Below are positions 49,142-60,290 of a stretch of 64,000 nt of DNA, in pieces. The position numbers and the translations under genes were made by a program. Positions within the stretch are counted from its first letter, which is position 1; each line of letters opens with the position of its first letter. Origin of the DNA: Linanthus parryae. Taxonomy: Eukaryota; Streptophyta; Magnoliopsida; Ericales; Polemoniaceae. The stretch is taken from positions 5,729,501 to 5,793,500 of the forward strand of contig JALGPY010000005.1 in assembly GCA_023055425.1 (NCBI GenBank). Direction: 5' to 3'. The notes beneath the pieces are model-generated. The model was not told the origin of the DNA. It worked only from the letters and a program-made list of their open reading frames with translations, and did not search any database.

Positions 49142-51540
49142 GGTCATGACTCATCATCAGATCAAAGCAATTTACCAACCCCTGAAAGAGAAATACTCTC
49201 ACGTAATTTACCCAAAAAAAAAGATAGCAGTTGGCCCTCAACAAGATGCTTCTCTTGCTTTTTCTCCACTTTCAGAAAAGGGTTTTGCGTATATGACTCA
49301 TCATCACACTTCCTACCTCACGAAACCAAGTCCAGCATAAAGTCCTAAAGATCAACATCAACCCCCAAGAATATTTAAAGGATAAGAAACCCAACTCTAA
49401 ATGCACCATCCACGTACTCTCTTCCTAGTATAAGAAATCAGCTCCTGTTGTGGCCCAGAATTCCCAAAAAACCCACCAAAGAGCAATAGAGAAAGAAAAG
49501 GTAATGGACCACCTAATAGTATCTTTCTATTCTGATACATCACAATCAACCCCCTTCCATCATTAAACAAGTAACTAAATCCTAAATCCATGAAACCTTT
49601 CAAGGGTAATAATCAATAATCAAGTAGCTCAAAGGGTAATCCAAACAACGAGCAAAAGGAAGATGTTCCCTAATCCATACAATCAGGTTATCGTGTAAAG
49701 TTAATCCAAGGTTGTTGTCTTCTCTAGCTTTATCTAGTGCCAAATCTCCGTTTTCGCATTTAAAAAGGGCAAATTATCATAGCCTTTTGAATTTAGGAAA
49801 GAAAACAGGGTCTACACTTTCCGGAGGCTCATTAATTTAGAGAAAGACCTGCACTTTCCGAGGCTCTCTGGTCAGGAAGCTGTCGCGATTAAACCTAAAG
49901 ACTATTTCTAACATATTGGACCAAATAAGAGAAATCACGGTACTGTATGGTCTATTAACCAACGACCACTCACCACACTTTGACCTAATACTATGTTTTA
50001 TCAAGAGTAGAACAACTGCGACCTGAAAAGGTTCCAACAATAATTATCTATCCTACTATGTGTCTGCAAGTCCCAACCGTGCAGTTCACCACAATTTGAA
50101 TACGCAAGAGCTGATCCGAACATACAAGAAAACATTTTCTTGGTAACAAAATGTTAGACTAGCAATGACACCGGTGACATCAAAGGGTGCAAGTAATGGT
50201 GGAATGTACCTTCCAGGCTTCCACTAGGAAGCACGGGACACTCCAAAATAGGGGCCGTCAGACACTCGTAGGACACTCCAAAATACGTGTCAGATGTCGC
50301 TGGGTATTTTAGAGAATTTTATTAAATTAGACTTGGGGGACACTTAAGGGACACGTGAGGGACACTTGATGATAAACGACCGGCGCCACTTTGTGTTTAC
50401 TAGACTTTCACACGGGTCGTTTTGTGAAATATTTAACTTAAAATGGGTTAAATGTAATTAGGTAAAAGTAGATATAGTGTACATGATATGATTAGAGGCT
50501 CAATGTATAATGATGATGATGATGATATGTTCACGTATCCCAGCCGTGTCGTATCCTCATATTTTAAGGAAGTGACATATCCCGTGTTTGTTCCCATATC
50601 ATATCTGACACCCGTATTCGTGCTTCTCAGATTTTCATGATGTTCAATGTCTTTTCCTATAACCCTTAAGAGATAGGAATACACTTGAAGAAATGAAAAA
50701 ATACAAGTGGGGTAAAACTGAAACTAGTCACTGGAAACATCAAACTCCAAACATCCTAATGATAAGCCAAAGAGAAGCACATCACCGGGAATGGTATGAG
50801 TGGGAGAGAGAGAGAGAGGTGGCGAATCTCAAACATCATAAGAAATGGATACAAACACACTTGCGTGCATTGCTCAAAATACCCGAACACAGAATTTGGA
50901 ATGTGAACTATGCTCGATTTCAGATATATATAAAACCACAAAAAACTAAAACATACCAAGTCCTGAGTCCTGTTCCAACAAAGTCCTTCCACAAGAACCC
51001 TCAAAGTCAAAAATTCTCAAAATGTATGTGATATCCCTGGTAGTTCCTTATCCGATACGAACCCTTAGCTAAATCAATTACTCCTACTCGTAGCGTATCA
51101 CATTGACTCATACTTCCTATTTCTTTCGCAATCTCCCAAATTCAACTGTTATACGCTCCCACTTTAACCCATCTCATATCTATATCTTCACGAGCTATCT
51201 TTACATCTTCCTTGAAGATTCACACTTGACAAAACATATCATGCTTTAACTCTTAACTAACTAAACCCCCAACCTAATATGAACATGTTATATCCAGAAT
51301 AGCACAAGCATGATAATGAAACTAGTAATCCAATTCATGCATTTCTCCTATCTTAAATGAAGAAAAAATGAACTAGAATAGAGAATCATCAACCAGATAT
51401 TGAGAAAAAGGAAAGTAACTTTCTCCATTGATTTGAACAATTAAAAGTGTGTGCAGAGAGAGCATACTTAACCCACAACACAACCTGAACCTTCAGCTAC
51501 TAGTTATTGATCAATAGATAGATCATCATCATCATCACCA
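49140..51540. other. Intergenic DNA, no gene recognised
   Basis: AT-rich with small ORFs only. Around 50230-50400 and 50520-50600 there are GGACACGTG/CGTGTC-type phrases that may be ends of an unidentified dispersed element. A short ATG/GAT repeat lies near 50510-50525. The last bases before 51541 are probably the HSP20-like gene's 3' UTR. Confidence 0.4.
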
Positions 51541-52020
51541 TCACTGTACAATAACAAGCTGTCCAGCCCCAATTTCCTCATCCTCATCGTCAACCACATC
51601 ATCGTCTTTCGGCACGGTAACCACGAGCTCCCCGTCCTCGTATTCCGCCCTGGCCTCCTCCGGCCGCGTCGACGACGGCAGCCGGAACCTCCACATGTCG
51701 AACTCCAATGAATCCACGTCGTCAGAGTTGTTGTCGTTATTATTGTTACCTCTGATCACGATCTTCGTGACACCGGGATAGATCTCGACCGTGTGAGCCC
51801 TGACGTCATCTCCGATATCGCCGTCCGTTGCGGCGACGAATCGGAAGCAGTCGGATGTCTCCTCGACGACGACGTCGGCGTCGGAGTGGAAGGGGAGCTC
51901 GAGGACTTTGGCGAATATGTGAGGGAGTCGCCGGAGCTTCTTCTGCCGGAGCGTGGTTCCCGAAGCGACGTCGTACCGGAGCGTGATGTTACGCTTCTTC
52001 GGCGTTGGGTGAACCTTCAT
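51541..52020 (-). CDS. HSP20-like (alpha-crystallin domain) protein
   Basis: 159 residues in a single exon starting MKVHPTPKKRNITLRYD. The middle and end read KLRRLPHIFAKVLELPFHSD, CFRFVAATDGD, VRAHTVEIYPGVTKIVIRG, then FDMWRFRLPSSTRPEEARAE and GELVVTVPK. This matches a small family of plant HSP20-like chaperone-superfamily proteins with a divergent alpha-crystallin fold, distinct from classical heat-inducible sHSPs. The C-terminal tail is acidic (DDDVVDDEDEEIG). The precise role is unknown; a chaperone-like or scaffolding function is inferred from the fold. The coding DNA is GC-rich and uninterrupted. A truncated copy of the first 115 or so codons plus promoter lies 3.4 kb downstream in the same orientation. 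Confidence 0.88.
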   Translation of the reverse strand: MKVHPTPKKRNITLRYDVASGTTLRQKKLRRLPHIFAKVLELPFHSDADVVVEETSDCFRFVAATDGDIGDDVRAHTVEIYPGVTKIVIRGNNNNDNNSDDVDSLEFDMWRFRLPSSTRPEEARAEYEDGELVVTVPKDDDVVDDEDEEIGAGQLVIVQ

Positions 52021-52263
52021 GATGATTCGATCGATTGATGAGAATCGGAATTGATTTTGAGATCTTAGCCAATTCGAAACCCTAATCGTGAGGTGAAATC
52101 AATCGATGGAAGATGTATATTCTTGGCTTGAATTGGAGGAGGAAGATAAGATTTTGAGAGGCGAATCGAATGGGGGTGTTTGCAGAGTGAGAACAAAGAT
52201 GGAAATTTTTGCAGAGGTTTCGTTTTTTTAACGATTGGGATTGGGGAGAAGATGGGAATCGTT

Positions 52264-52275
52264 TAAATATAGATA
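52264..52275 (-). promoter_or_regulatory. Candidate TATA region of the HSP20-like gene
   Basis: The minus strand reads CTATATTTAAACG about 245 bp upstream of the ATG. The same motif is conserved in the duplicated copy (near 55640). Confidence 0.4.
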
Positions 52276-52309
52276 GGAGAAATTAGCATGTTTGGTGGTA
52301 TCCAATAGG

Positions 52310-52327
52310 AAAAAGTGAAAAAACAGT

Positions 52328-52361
<34 letters not shown>

Positions 52362-53795
52362 ATCCAAAAACAAACACGTTTACAAACAAAATTAAAAAAT
52401 TATTCGGCATATATCTGTTGGAAAAACAATGTTTTGGGTCAACTTATAACCCGGTTTACGGCAAGTCGAGTTAACGGTTTGGGAAACCGAAAGTAGCTAT
52501 GGAATCCTTGCGACTAGGAAATAGTCCAAAATAGTGTTCGAAGGCTTGAACAAATATTCATCCATATCAGAGAAATCAAAGAAAGAATGGGGATATGCGC
52601 TTAGCTGGGCGACTTTGACAATGGAGAAGCTAAAATCAATAGATTGTACTTATGTCATGTTAATCTCCGGTTGTTGATTAGAGTAATTGGACAACGCGAT
52701 TTAGTGTATCCCTGTTCCGCAACCAAAGATTACGCCACATCAGAGCTGTACTGCAATGCGGCTATGGCAGACACGGAAAACAGATTCGAAGAGGTCTGCT
52801 AAGGCGCCAACATTAGTTGCAAGAATCAATTAAGGGACAAATTGAAAACTAATTCAGCTCATGAGTCAGGGAGAAATTGCTATAAAAAATTCTGACAATC
52901 ATAGTAGTGATTCCTATGAACATCATCAGCATTTCTTGATTTAAAAAATAAATGTCAAAATTAGTGGCAAAAAGTTGAATCAACTGCTTATAAGTAAGGA
53001 AAAAACTGTAAGCAATTTTTTTCCGTAATGGCAATGATTTGTAACCATATCATCACAAATTAATATTTTCAAAAGGGTGGTGATTCTTACACTACTAAGA
53101 ACAATTGCGTACACTAATATTTTGTTGTGAAGAAAGCTATACCCCTAATAATGACATTCCACTATCTCTTAATAATTTAATTTTCTTTTCCTCAAAAAAA
53201 ATAATTAAATTTTCCTTTCACTCTCTTCGGTGATACTTGGCCTCTCACCTCATCTTCTTCACCTGCTTATCTTTTTCATCTAATCTATTACAACCTCAAT
53301 TTCTTCTCCGTCTCTTAACCACGAAAATATTTCTATCTCTATTTTTTTATTGAACTAAGAAACCATGGCTAAGGAAGTTGGTTGTGTAGATTGAATTACG
53401 TCGTGTTTACCATCGATTTTTTTTACACCAACTTCATAATTGTTGATAACTTTCCATTCTTCATAACAATGTCGTATTTTTTTTTTCATTTTCTTACTCA
53501 GCGCCACTGGTCCAACCCGATAGCCACGAGCCCTTTGACTGGACACCAGTCTGCCGAAAGATATCGTGGTAGTTGAAATTCTTCAACTTTCATTAAAATT
53601 AGATCAAATCATTGATAAAAAAACGTTCGATAAAACTAATCTTTCTGTTCTTGTTAACATGTGACAAATTCTCAGGATTGGAGAAATTTCTCTATTCTTG
53701 TACAGAACTTCTGAAGTCTTGCATCTTAATTTAAAAGGTAGTAAAAATATTAGAGATCAAGGACTAAACTGCAATGTTGATCAAACTGATGACAT
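52310..53795. other. Intergenic DNA, no gene recognised
   Basis: Begins with a long A-run (about 52330-52360). The rest is AT-rich with no supported coding sequence on either strand. Confidence 0.4.
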
Positions 53796-53799
53796 GAAC

Positions 53800-55016
53800 T
53801 GAGGAGTTTCAGTGACCGTCCGATGCATCCTCCGGTACTTCAGAAGCCGTAGATCAAGAGCTATCTGTTTTATTCAAATATTAAGTCCAACGGTGTCGTT
53901 TTGCTATCGGTTGTTACAAGCTATTGTCCAGTCAGCTCCTTCGTGTTATATGATTGGTTGTTGCTTGTTATTACTGCCTAGTTGGCATCCTAGTTGGCTA
54001 GTTAGTTGATAACTTTTGGTTTATTACATTTTAACCTCAAGCTTATATAAGCTTTGCTTTTCCCCTTTTGTAATTGACTTTTGCTAAATGCAATTTCCAT
54101 TTTCTCATTTCTCTGCAACTGTCTTCTTCTTCAACCTCTCTCTCTTCTCTTCACTCTTCCGCCATTAACTCTGATATGGTATCAGAGCCTGGTTCTCTGT
54201 TCTATTAGCTCTCCTCATGTTGTAGATCTGCTCTTGTGGACTATTTCAAGTAGTGAAGATCTACTTCTGAGACCTAGATGGATACGCCTAATCCAGCTAG
54301 TGGTGGTCACTCCGGCAACAGCTCCGGTGGTTTCTATGATAATGAGTTCTCCAATTCTCCCTATTTCATTTCTAGCTCAGAAAATCCTGGAGCTATTCTG
54401 GTCTCTCAACTTCTCAATGGTGAGGAGAGCAAATAATAAGCTAAAAATAAGCTTGACTTCATTGATGGTACACTATCTCAACCTGAATCTACTTCTGAAT
54501 TGTTTTCTATCTGGAGGAGATGTGATTCTATGGTTATTTCCTGGCTGCTTAATTATGTTTCTAATGACATTTCTTGTAGTTTGGTTGGAATTTCAACTGC
54601 TAGAGAAATTTGGATAGATCTTCAAGAGAGATTTTCTCAAGGGAATCATCCTAGGGTTTTTCAGTTGACAGAAATGATATCTAGTCTTAAACAAGGAGAT
54701 AATACTATCACTATGTATTACACTAAATTGAGAACTATGTGGGATGAGCTGTCTAATTACAAGCCTTTGTCTGTCTGCACTTGTGGTGCTTTTAGTTTGA
54801 TGAGACAAAGAAGAAAAGAAGAGTACATTATGCAGTTCTTAATGGGTCTCAATGAACAGTATAAGGCAGTAAGAGAACAAATTCTTCTTGTTGAACCATT
54901 GCCTAAACTTAACCAAGTTTATGCTAAAGTTGTACAGCATGAGAGGCAATTAGCCATTTCTGTTACTAAAGTTGGCATTCTATCTACTCCAAGTGTTGCA
55001 AAGTATACTCAATCTG
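53800..55016 (+). mobile_element. Ty1/copia remnant: LTR end, primer site, partial gag
   Basis: LTR-like sequence with a TATA motif (TATATAAG, 54044) runs to about 54176 and is followed immediately by the initiator-Met tRNA primer site TGGTATCAGAGC at 54177-54188. Gag starts at 54278 (MDTPNPASGG). It reads up to tandem stops at 54434-54439, where roughly a dozen codons seem to be missing. In the same frame it then continues through NKLDFIDGTLSQPES, REIWIDLQERFSQGN, YYTKLRTMWDELSNY and FLMGLNEQYKAVREQILLVE, a typical copia (UBN2-type) gag. It ends abruptly at about 55016, where the HSP20-like duplication junction begins. No pol, no second LTR. Confidence 0.85.
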
Positions 55017-55048
55017 CAAACCTATACACATCATCATCCACCCTCTCG
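55017..55048. repeat. 32-bp junction repeat, copy 1
   Basis: CAAACCTATACACATCATCA and the next 12 bases are identical to 55812-55843. Here it sits exactly between the copia gag break and the start of the HSP20-like duplicate. Confidence 0.9.
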
Positions 55049-55672
55049 TGAATCCACATGTCGAGCTCCAATGAATCCACGTCGTCGGAGTTGTTGTCGT
55101 TATTATTGTTACCTCTGATCACGATCTTCGTGACGCCGGGATAGATCTCGACCGTGTGGGCCCTGACGTCATCTCCGATGTCGCCGTCCGTTGCGGCGAC
55201 GAATCGGAAGCAGTCGGAGGTCTCCTCGACGAGGACGTCGGCGTCGGAGTGGAAGGGGAGCTCGAGGACTTTGGCGAATATGTGGGGGAGTCGCCGGAGC
55301 TTCTTCTGCCGGACGGCGAGTGCGGTGGCTTCCGAAGCGACGTCGTAGCGGAGCGTGATGTTACGCTTCTTCGGCGTTGGGTGAACCTTCATGATGATTC
55401 GATCGATTGATGAGAATCGGAAATTGATTTTGAGATCTTAGCCAATTCGAAACCCTAATCGTGAGGTGAAATCAATTGATGGAAGATGTATATTCTTGGC
55501 TTTAATTTGAGGAGGAAGATAAGATTTTGAGCGGCGAATCGAATGGGGGTATTTGCAGAGTGGGAACAAAGATGGAAATTTTGCAGAGGATTCGTTTTTT
55601 TAGCGTTTGGAATTGGGGAGAAGCTGGGAATCGTTTAAATATAGATAGGAGAAATTAGCATGTTTGGTAGAA
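55049..55672 (-). pseudogene. Partial duplicate of the HSP20-like gene and its promoter
   Basis: On the minus strand, 55392-55049 repeats the first about 115 codons of the gene at 51541-52020 (start MKVHPTPKKRNITL). It has a small in-frame insertion near codon 21 (EATALA region) and few substitutions. Similarity continues through the leader and promoter, up to about 55672. The last quarter of the coding region, including the end of the alpha-crystallin domain, is missing; at DMW the frame runs into foreign sequence. Probably not functional as a chaperone, although it keeps the promoter. Confidence 0.88.
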
Positions 55673-55811
55673 AGAATTGGCGTCCTACCCGTCTGGTGAA
55701 TTGGTCTTTGAAAAATACCCGTCTCTCACTTATGTTCGGCGTGTGTAACCCATGCGTGGGTTACACAATTTAATCAACTAAATTAACACTTAATTAGGAA
55801 AAATTTTAAAA

Positions 55812-55843
55812 CAAACCTATACACATCATCATCCACCCTCTCG
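55812..55843. repeat. 32-bp junction repeat, copy 2
   Basis: Identical to 55017-55048. It lies about 90 bp upstream of the DUF1985 gene's ATG and looks native to that gene's leader. Confidence 0.9.
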
Positions 55844-55930
55844 AATTCACTATCACTCCAACTGCAACTGCAACTCACTCTCTCTCTCTTCTCTGCAACT
55901 CACTCACCGGCGCTCGCTGCAACTGCACCC

Positions 55931-58384
55931 ATGGCTTCCACTGGTTCTTCTTCTTCCTCCGCTCCGGCCGCCCTCTTGCCCCTTCCCAACCCCGTCACAC
56001 CCACCATCGGCGAAGAGGTTGGCCTTTTCAAAGACCCCCTTTCTCAATTCTGTAACTTACTTGATTTCATGTACATGTTTGTAAGGGGTTTCTGTTTGTA
56101 ATCGATGTTTGAATCAAAGAAAACAACTCATAGTTTGAATCTGTTGTTACCTGTCAAATTTGATCATAGTTCCACCAAATCAAGAACTCGGACGAGATCC
56201 AAATCTAGAACTCGGACGATGACCTGTTCTAGATCTTGGAACTCGTACGAGTAGTTCTCGTCTCAGTATCACGAGATGAATACTGAGACGAGAACCTATA
56301 AAACTGGGACGAGGATAAAGCAAGAACTCGTACGAGTAGTTCTCGTCTTGAGACGAGAACTCCACGCTCATCTCTGTATAAGCCAGCTTATACTGAGACG
56401 AGCATGACTCTCGTCTCGGTTAAGACCAGTTTATACTGGGACGAGTAATGATCTCGTCTCGGTTAAGACCAGTTTATACTGGGACGAGAGTCATGCTCGT
56501 CTCGGTATATCAAGTTTATACTGCTCGTCTCAGCAGTTAGAAGATGAAAAAAAACCCATTGTTTCATTCCAGACTTAGAACAGTCCTGCAACTTGAACAC
56601 TTAAAATTATTTATCTGTATAGACTTGAACAGTAATGGATCTCACATCAACACTTCACGTAAAAAAAATGTGACACACTTATACTGCATCAAAATTCAGT
56701 AACACTTGTACCCTCAAAAAAAACTTCAGTAACACTTATAATAAGGAAAAAACTTATAAACTTTTAAGTAACAGACCATTATAAATAGTTTGAATTATTT
56801 CATTATTTATCTGACATTATTAATGAAAGTTTAATTTGAATTGTAGAAGCAAATAATCAAGGTTTCGGAGTTCGACGAGAAGTTGGGAGATGTACCGCTT
56901 CCATTGTGCCAGGTTAAAGTCGACAAAGGAAACATCACTACGAGGGTAGCCTTGAAAGGGTACAAGCAGAGTTTGCAATACGTCTACCCTGAGGTTCGGG
57001 AATTGATTGAAGAAAGGCTCCCCCAGCTGAAGTTTTTGTTGGACATCCATTGCGCGAGCAACGTTACCTTTCCTAGTATGGTTGTGAATCTTGTCATGCA
57101 CGCTTTGATGAACACGGACAAAAAAGATCCTGAGTTTTGGTTCTACATAAACAACATGCCAGTTCGGTTTGGATTGCAGGAGTTTTGTTTAGTTTCGGGG
57201 TTGAGCTTCAACGAAACAAATGGTTTTGGTGATAAAGAGCATGCATACTCGTGGGCTGCAAAGTATTTCCCTGATCACAAGCTCGGTAACAACATCAACG
57301 TATCTGCGATTGAAAGTGTTTTGAATGACCTGAAGCCCAAAATCAAAGAATTGACTGAGGAGGAGAAATTTGATTATGCGAGACTGCTAATGGTATGCCT
57401 GATTGGACGAATGACGTTTGTGAAAACCAATGCGGACACAATATCCATGACACCGTTTGGCCTGCTTTCGGATTTTGAATGGGCAAACAAATTCGGATGG
57501 GCCAGGTACTTGTGGCCATTTTTCGCTAAGCAAGTGGGTCAGGAGGCTTGGAATAAAGGTACGGATGGCCTCGGTCGTCTGAAGTACAACATGTTGTACT
57601 TTCCGCACATATTTCTGGCATGGATTTGCGAGGCCATACCCACCTTGGTGATCAGCTGGGAAAACCGAGGGCAGGTGAGGAAAGGAAGTTGTCGCGCTTG
57701 GCTAATTGGACGTGGAGAGGATGCGCATTGGGCTTGAAAGAAGCAGCGGAATGCTGGAGTGAGATAAAGTCTGTTAATCCTACCCTCGTCCCAACGGAGG
57801 AAGAGAAGAAACAACACTACTGGATTAGCTTCATTGAGTACAGGAGGACTCACCCCGACCAACCACTTCACCCCAGGTGGACTGCTCTGTTCGAGAAGAG
57901 GACAGTGCTTGAGGATGACATGAGTTCTAATCGGAAATTCACACCCAGCTACAACTTTGAGGGAGAGGTGGTGGCTTCACAAAAGCCGCAGAAGAGGATG
58001 AGGAAGAAGGATGTTGGAAAGGATGATGGTTCCGGGCCGCAGAAGAAGAAGCAGAAAAACACAGTTAACGAGGACGAGCCTGGCCCACAGTCGAAGAAGA
58101 CTAAGAAGAAGACGGAGAGGCGCAATGAAATTGCTCTTGTTGATGAGGAAGAAGAACAGGAAGAGGAGGAAGCTAGTCTTGTCCCGAGACGGAGAAAGGG
58201 TGCAGTTCTGATTTCCTCAACCCCACCTCCATCTCCACCGAGAACCCAACCTTCGGTGTCTGCAACACCTCCACCTATCGGTCGACCCGAACCTTCGAGA
58301 ACTGTGGGAGTTGACTTAGAAGACTTGAAGCGGGAAATGCGGATAGTTTTTGAAACAACCATGGAACCTACGGTTCCCTGCTAG
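55931..58384 (+). pseudogene. DUF1985-domain gene, frameshifted and 3'-truncated
   Basis: Exon 1 (55931-56017) starts MASTGSSSSSSAPAALLP. An intron (56018-56846, GT-AG) follows, then exon 2 continues in frame (KQIIKVSEFDEKLG). The conserved part includes LIEERLPQLKFLLDI, DPEFWFYINNMPVRFGLQEF, CLVSGLSFNE and LLMVCLIGRMTFVK, typical of DUF1985, a plant domain often found with Ulp1-like protease genes and in MULE-carried genes. A frameshift at about 57640-57660 moves the reading to another frame (GKPRAGEERKLSRLANWTWR). That frame leads into a Lys/Glu-rich, nuclear-signal-like tail ending at 58384. The last codons (about 58365 on) appear to belong to the adjacent LTR relic, so any C-terminal protease is missing. 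Function unknown. It could instead be transcribed with an unrecognised intron at the frame change. Confidence 0.75.
56390..56530. repeat. Palindromic CTCGTCTC/GAGACGAG cluster in DUF1985 intron
   Basis: GGTTAAGACCAGTTTATACT plus GGGACGAG occurs twice (56419 and 56460). The outer sequences GAGACGAGCATGACTCTCGT (about 56394) and its near-complement (about 56480-56505) make the whole block a foldback. Further GACGAG/CTCGTC copies extend back to about 56190. Confidence 0.75.
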
Positions 58385-60290
58385 TACAACCAAACGATAA
58401 TCCAACAGTGCATTTATTAATGAAAACCGGAGAAATCCTCCAACATTAGTTTTGAAAGAGATAATGACAGTGTTCCAATCTAAATTCTGAAATAAAATGC
58501 TTCCTAGATAAATGAAATACTTCCTAGCTGCCTGATCCTAACTCCAGCTTACGTGTGCGCGTTCCCCCACTTTATTCTCGACCTGCGGGTTTTAAAATAG
58601 CGACAGCCGACCGCAGAAAACGTTTATCAGTAAAAACTGAGTAAGCATATACCACAACATGTAAAACAGAGTTTTGGCTTAAAGAGTGAATCACAATATA
58701 ACTGAAGTAACTTCACATTTAATCATTAGTTGAGCTGAGGCATATTAGAGCCCAGCGGGTAACGAATGCCCACAGAGAGGTCACGATGCAATAAATAATA
58801 ATTAGGGTACCTCTCGGGATATCACAGTCCATCCCAATTCACCCCTGAACTAACTATGAGACCTTAAGTGTCGACACCCCTATACAATTGTGACCCACAC
58901 ATGCATAGGTAGTACTCTATAGCTTTCACAATATAAAAACCCGTATAGGGTAGGGTATGAAACCCTAGGAGGTTCGTCTCACGTGCGCCTCCTCCCGTAG
59001 CCTTCACTAACATCCTCTGTACATCGCCCCATATCATTTATCGTTCATTAATATATCACACGATCATTCTTGTAACCGCATACTTTCGAAAGAGATATTT
59101 GCAAGAGATTTTCGAAATTCAAAGCTTAAAACAGTTGGACGATACACAAGTAACACACGCCAAACACATTTTGATAGTTGAAGGTGTTGTGCATATAAAC
59201 TTACTTGGATTTGAAGAGAGATCGTCACACGAAAGCAAGTACGCAACTACTCGTAGTACGGATCCTCAATGAACTCACCTCCTACGAACTTGGAATCTAC
59301 AATAGCAATTATTCCTAATTAACATATTGCTATCACGACAATAGTGCACAGAAGTCCTATATGCAAATGCAAGCGTAAACCCCACTAACCTTCTTGAACT
59401 GAAATATGTTCTATTGGTTATAAACATAAATTTACTAAGAAAATAGTTATTTATAAGGACTAGAAGTGAACTAAACAAATATTTTATTTACTATTTTAGA
59501 AATATTACTTGTTGTAAGAATACTAGATTTATTCTACATAATTAAAGATAAATATTTAATTCAAACTAGCAAATTACTAAAAAGTATAATTCTTATTAAA
59601 AGCTAAAAAACCCTTATTTAACTCCCCCAAAAATTCACTAAGGTAAAAGGACTTTTATTAAAATCAAATTTTATATGAGCTAACATTTACTATTATAGAA
59701 CATAATATAGCTATAATTATATCTATATATAAAATTATAAAGTAATACATTTTTTTGTTTTTAGAATAATAAAACTAATTCAACTTAATTAGTAAAATAT
59801 TTTTGTGAAGATATAAATAACTTATTATAACATAAACACATTTCTTTTAATTACATAGGGCTAAACTATAAAAAAATAGCTTTTCACAAAATACAAAACT
59901 AACAACCACATAGTTTTAAAAGTTGCAACCGGTTACCCTTGTTCATTACCTCTACAACCAAATTCTACAATCCTTCAAAACCTTTCAATCCTTACTGGAC
60001 CCCAATGCAAACAGCCCCTATACATCAAAATACACTAACTACCAGTAATTACTACTACTAGAGTAACATGGTGTAAGGCATCAAAGTTGAACTCAAAACA
60101 GGGGGCTTGGGAATTACCGAGCCACTGAAACGGGGAGGCAAAGACGGGGAGTCGCGGCTTCCGCTACTGGAGCTCGCCGGTGTGGCAGAGAGACGTCGGA
60201 GCGCTGGTGGAAACGGCGAAAACCGGAGCTGGGCTCGCCTGGGCTCGGTTGGACTTCCGCCGAGTTTTCCGGGTGAGTTTCCGGCGGATT
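58365..60290 (-). mobile_element. Older, partial LTR of the same gypsy family
   Basis: Shares landmarks with the LTR that starts at 60291: GCTAGTACAACCA, then CCTGCGG-TTTTAAAATAGC, CTGAGTAAGC and a GC-rich block before the insertion point. It is clearly more diverged. The LTR's first about 75 bp are missing at the DUF1985 junction. The newer element inserted at 60290/60291 within it. Confidence 0.65.

Noticed and set aside
57949..58362. 137-codon minus-strand ORF
   Set aside because: Antisense of the Lys/Glu-rich tail of the DUF1985 frame.
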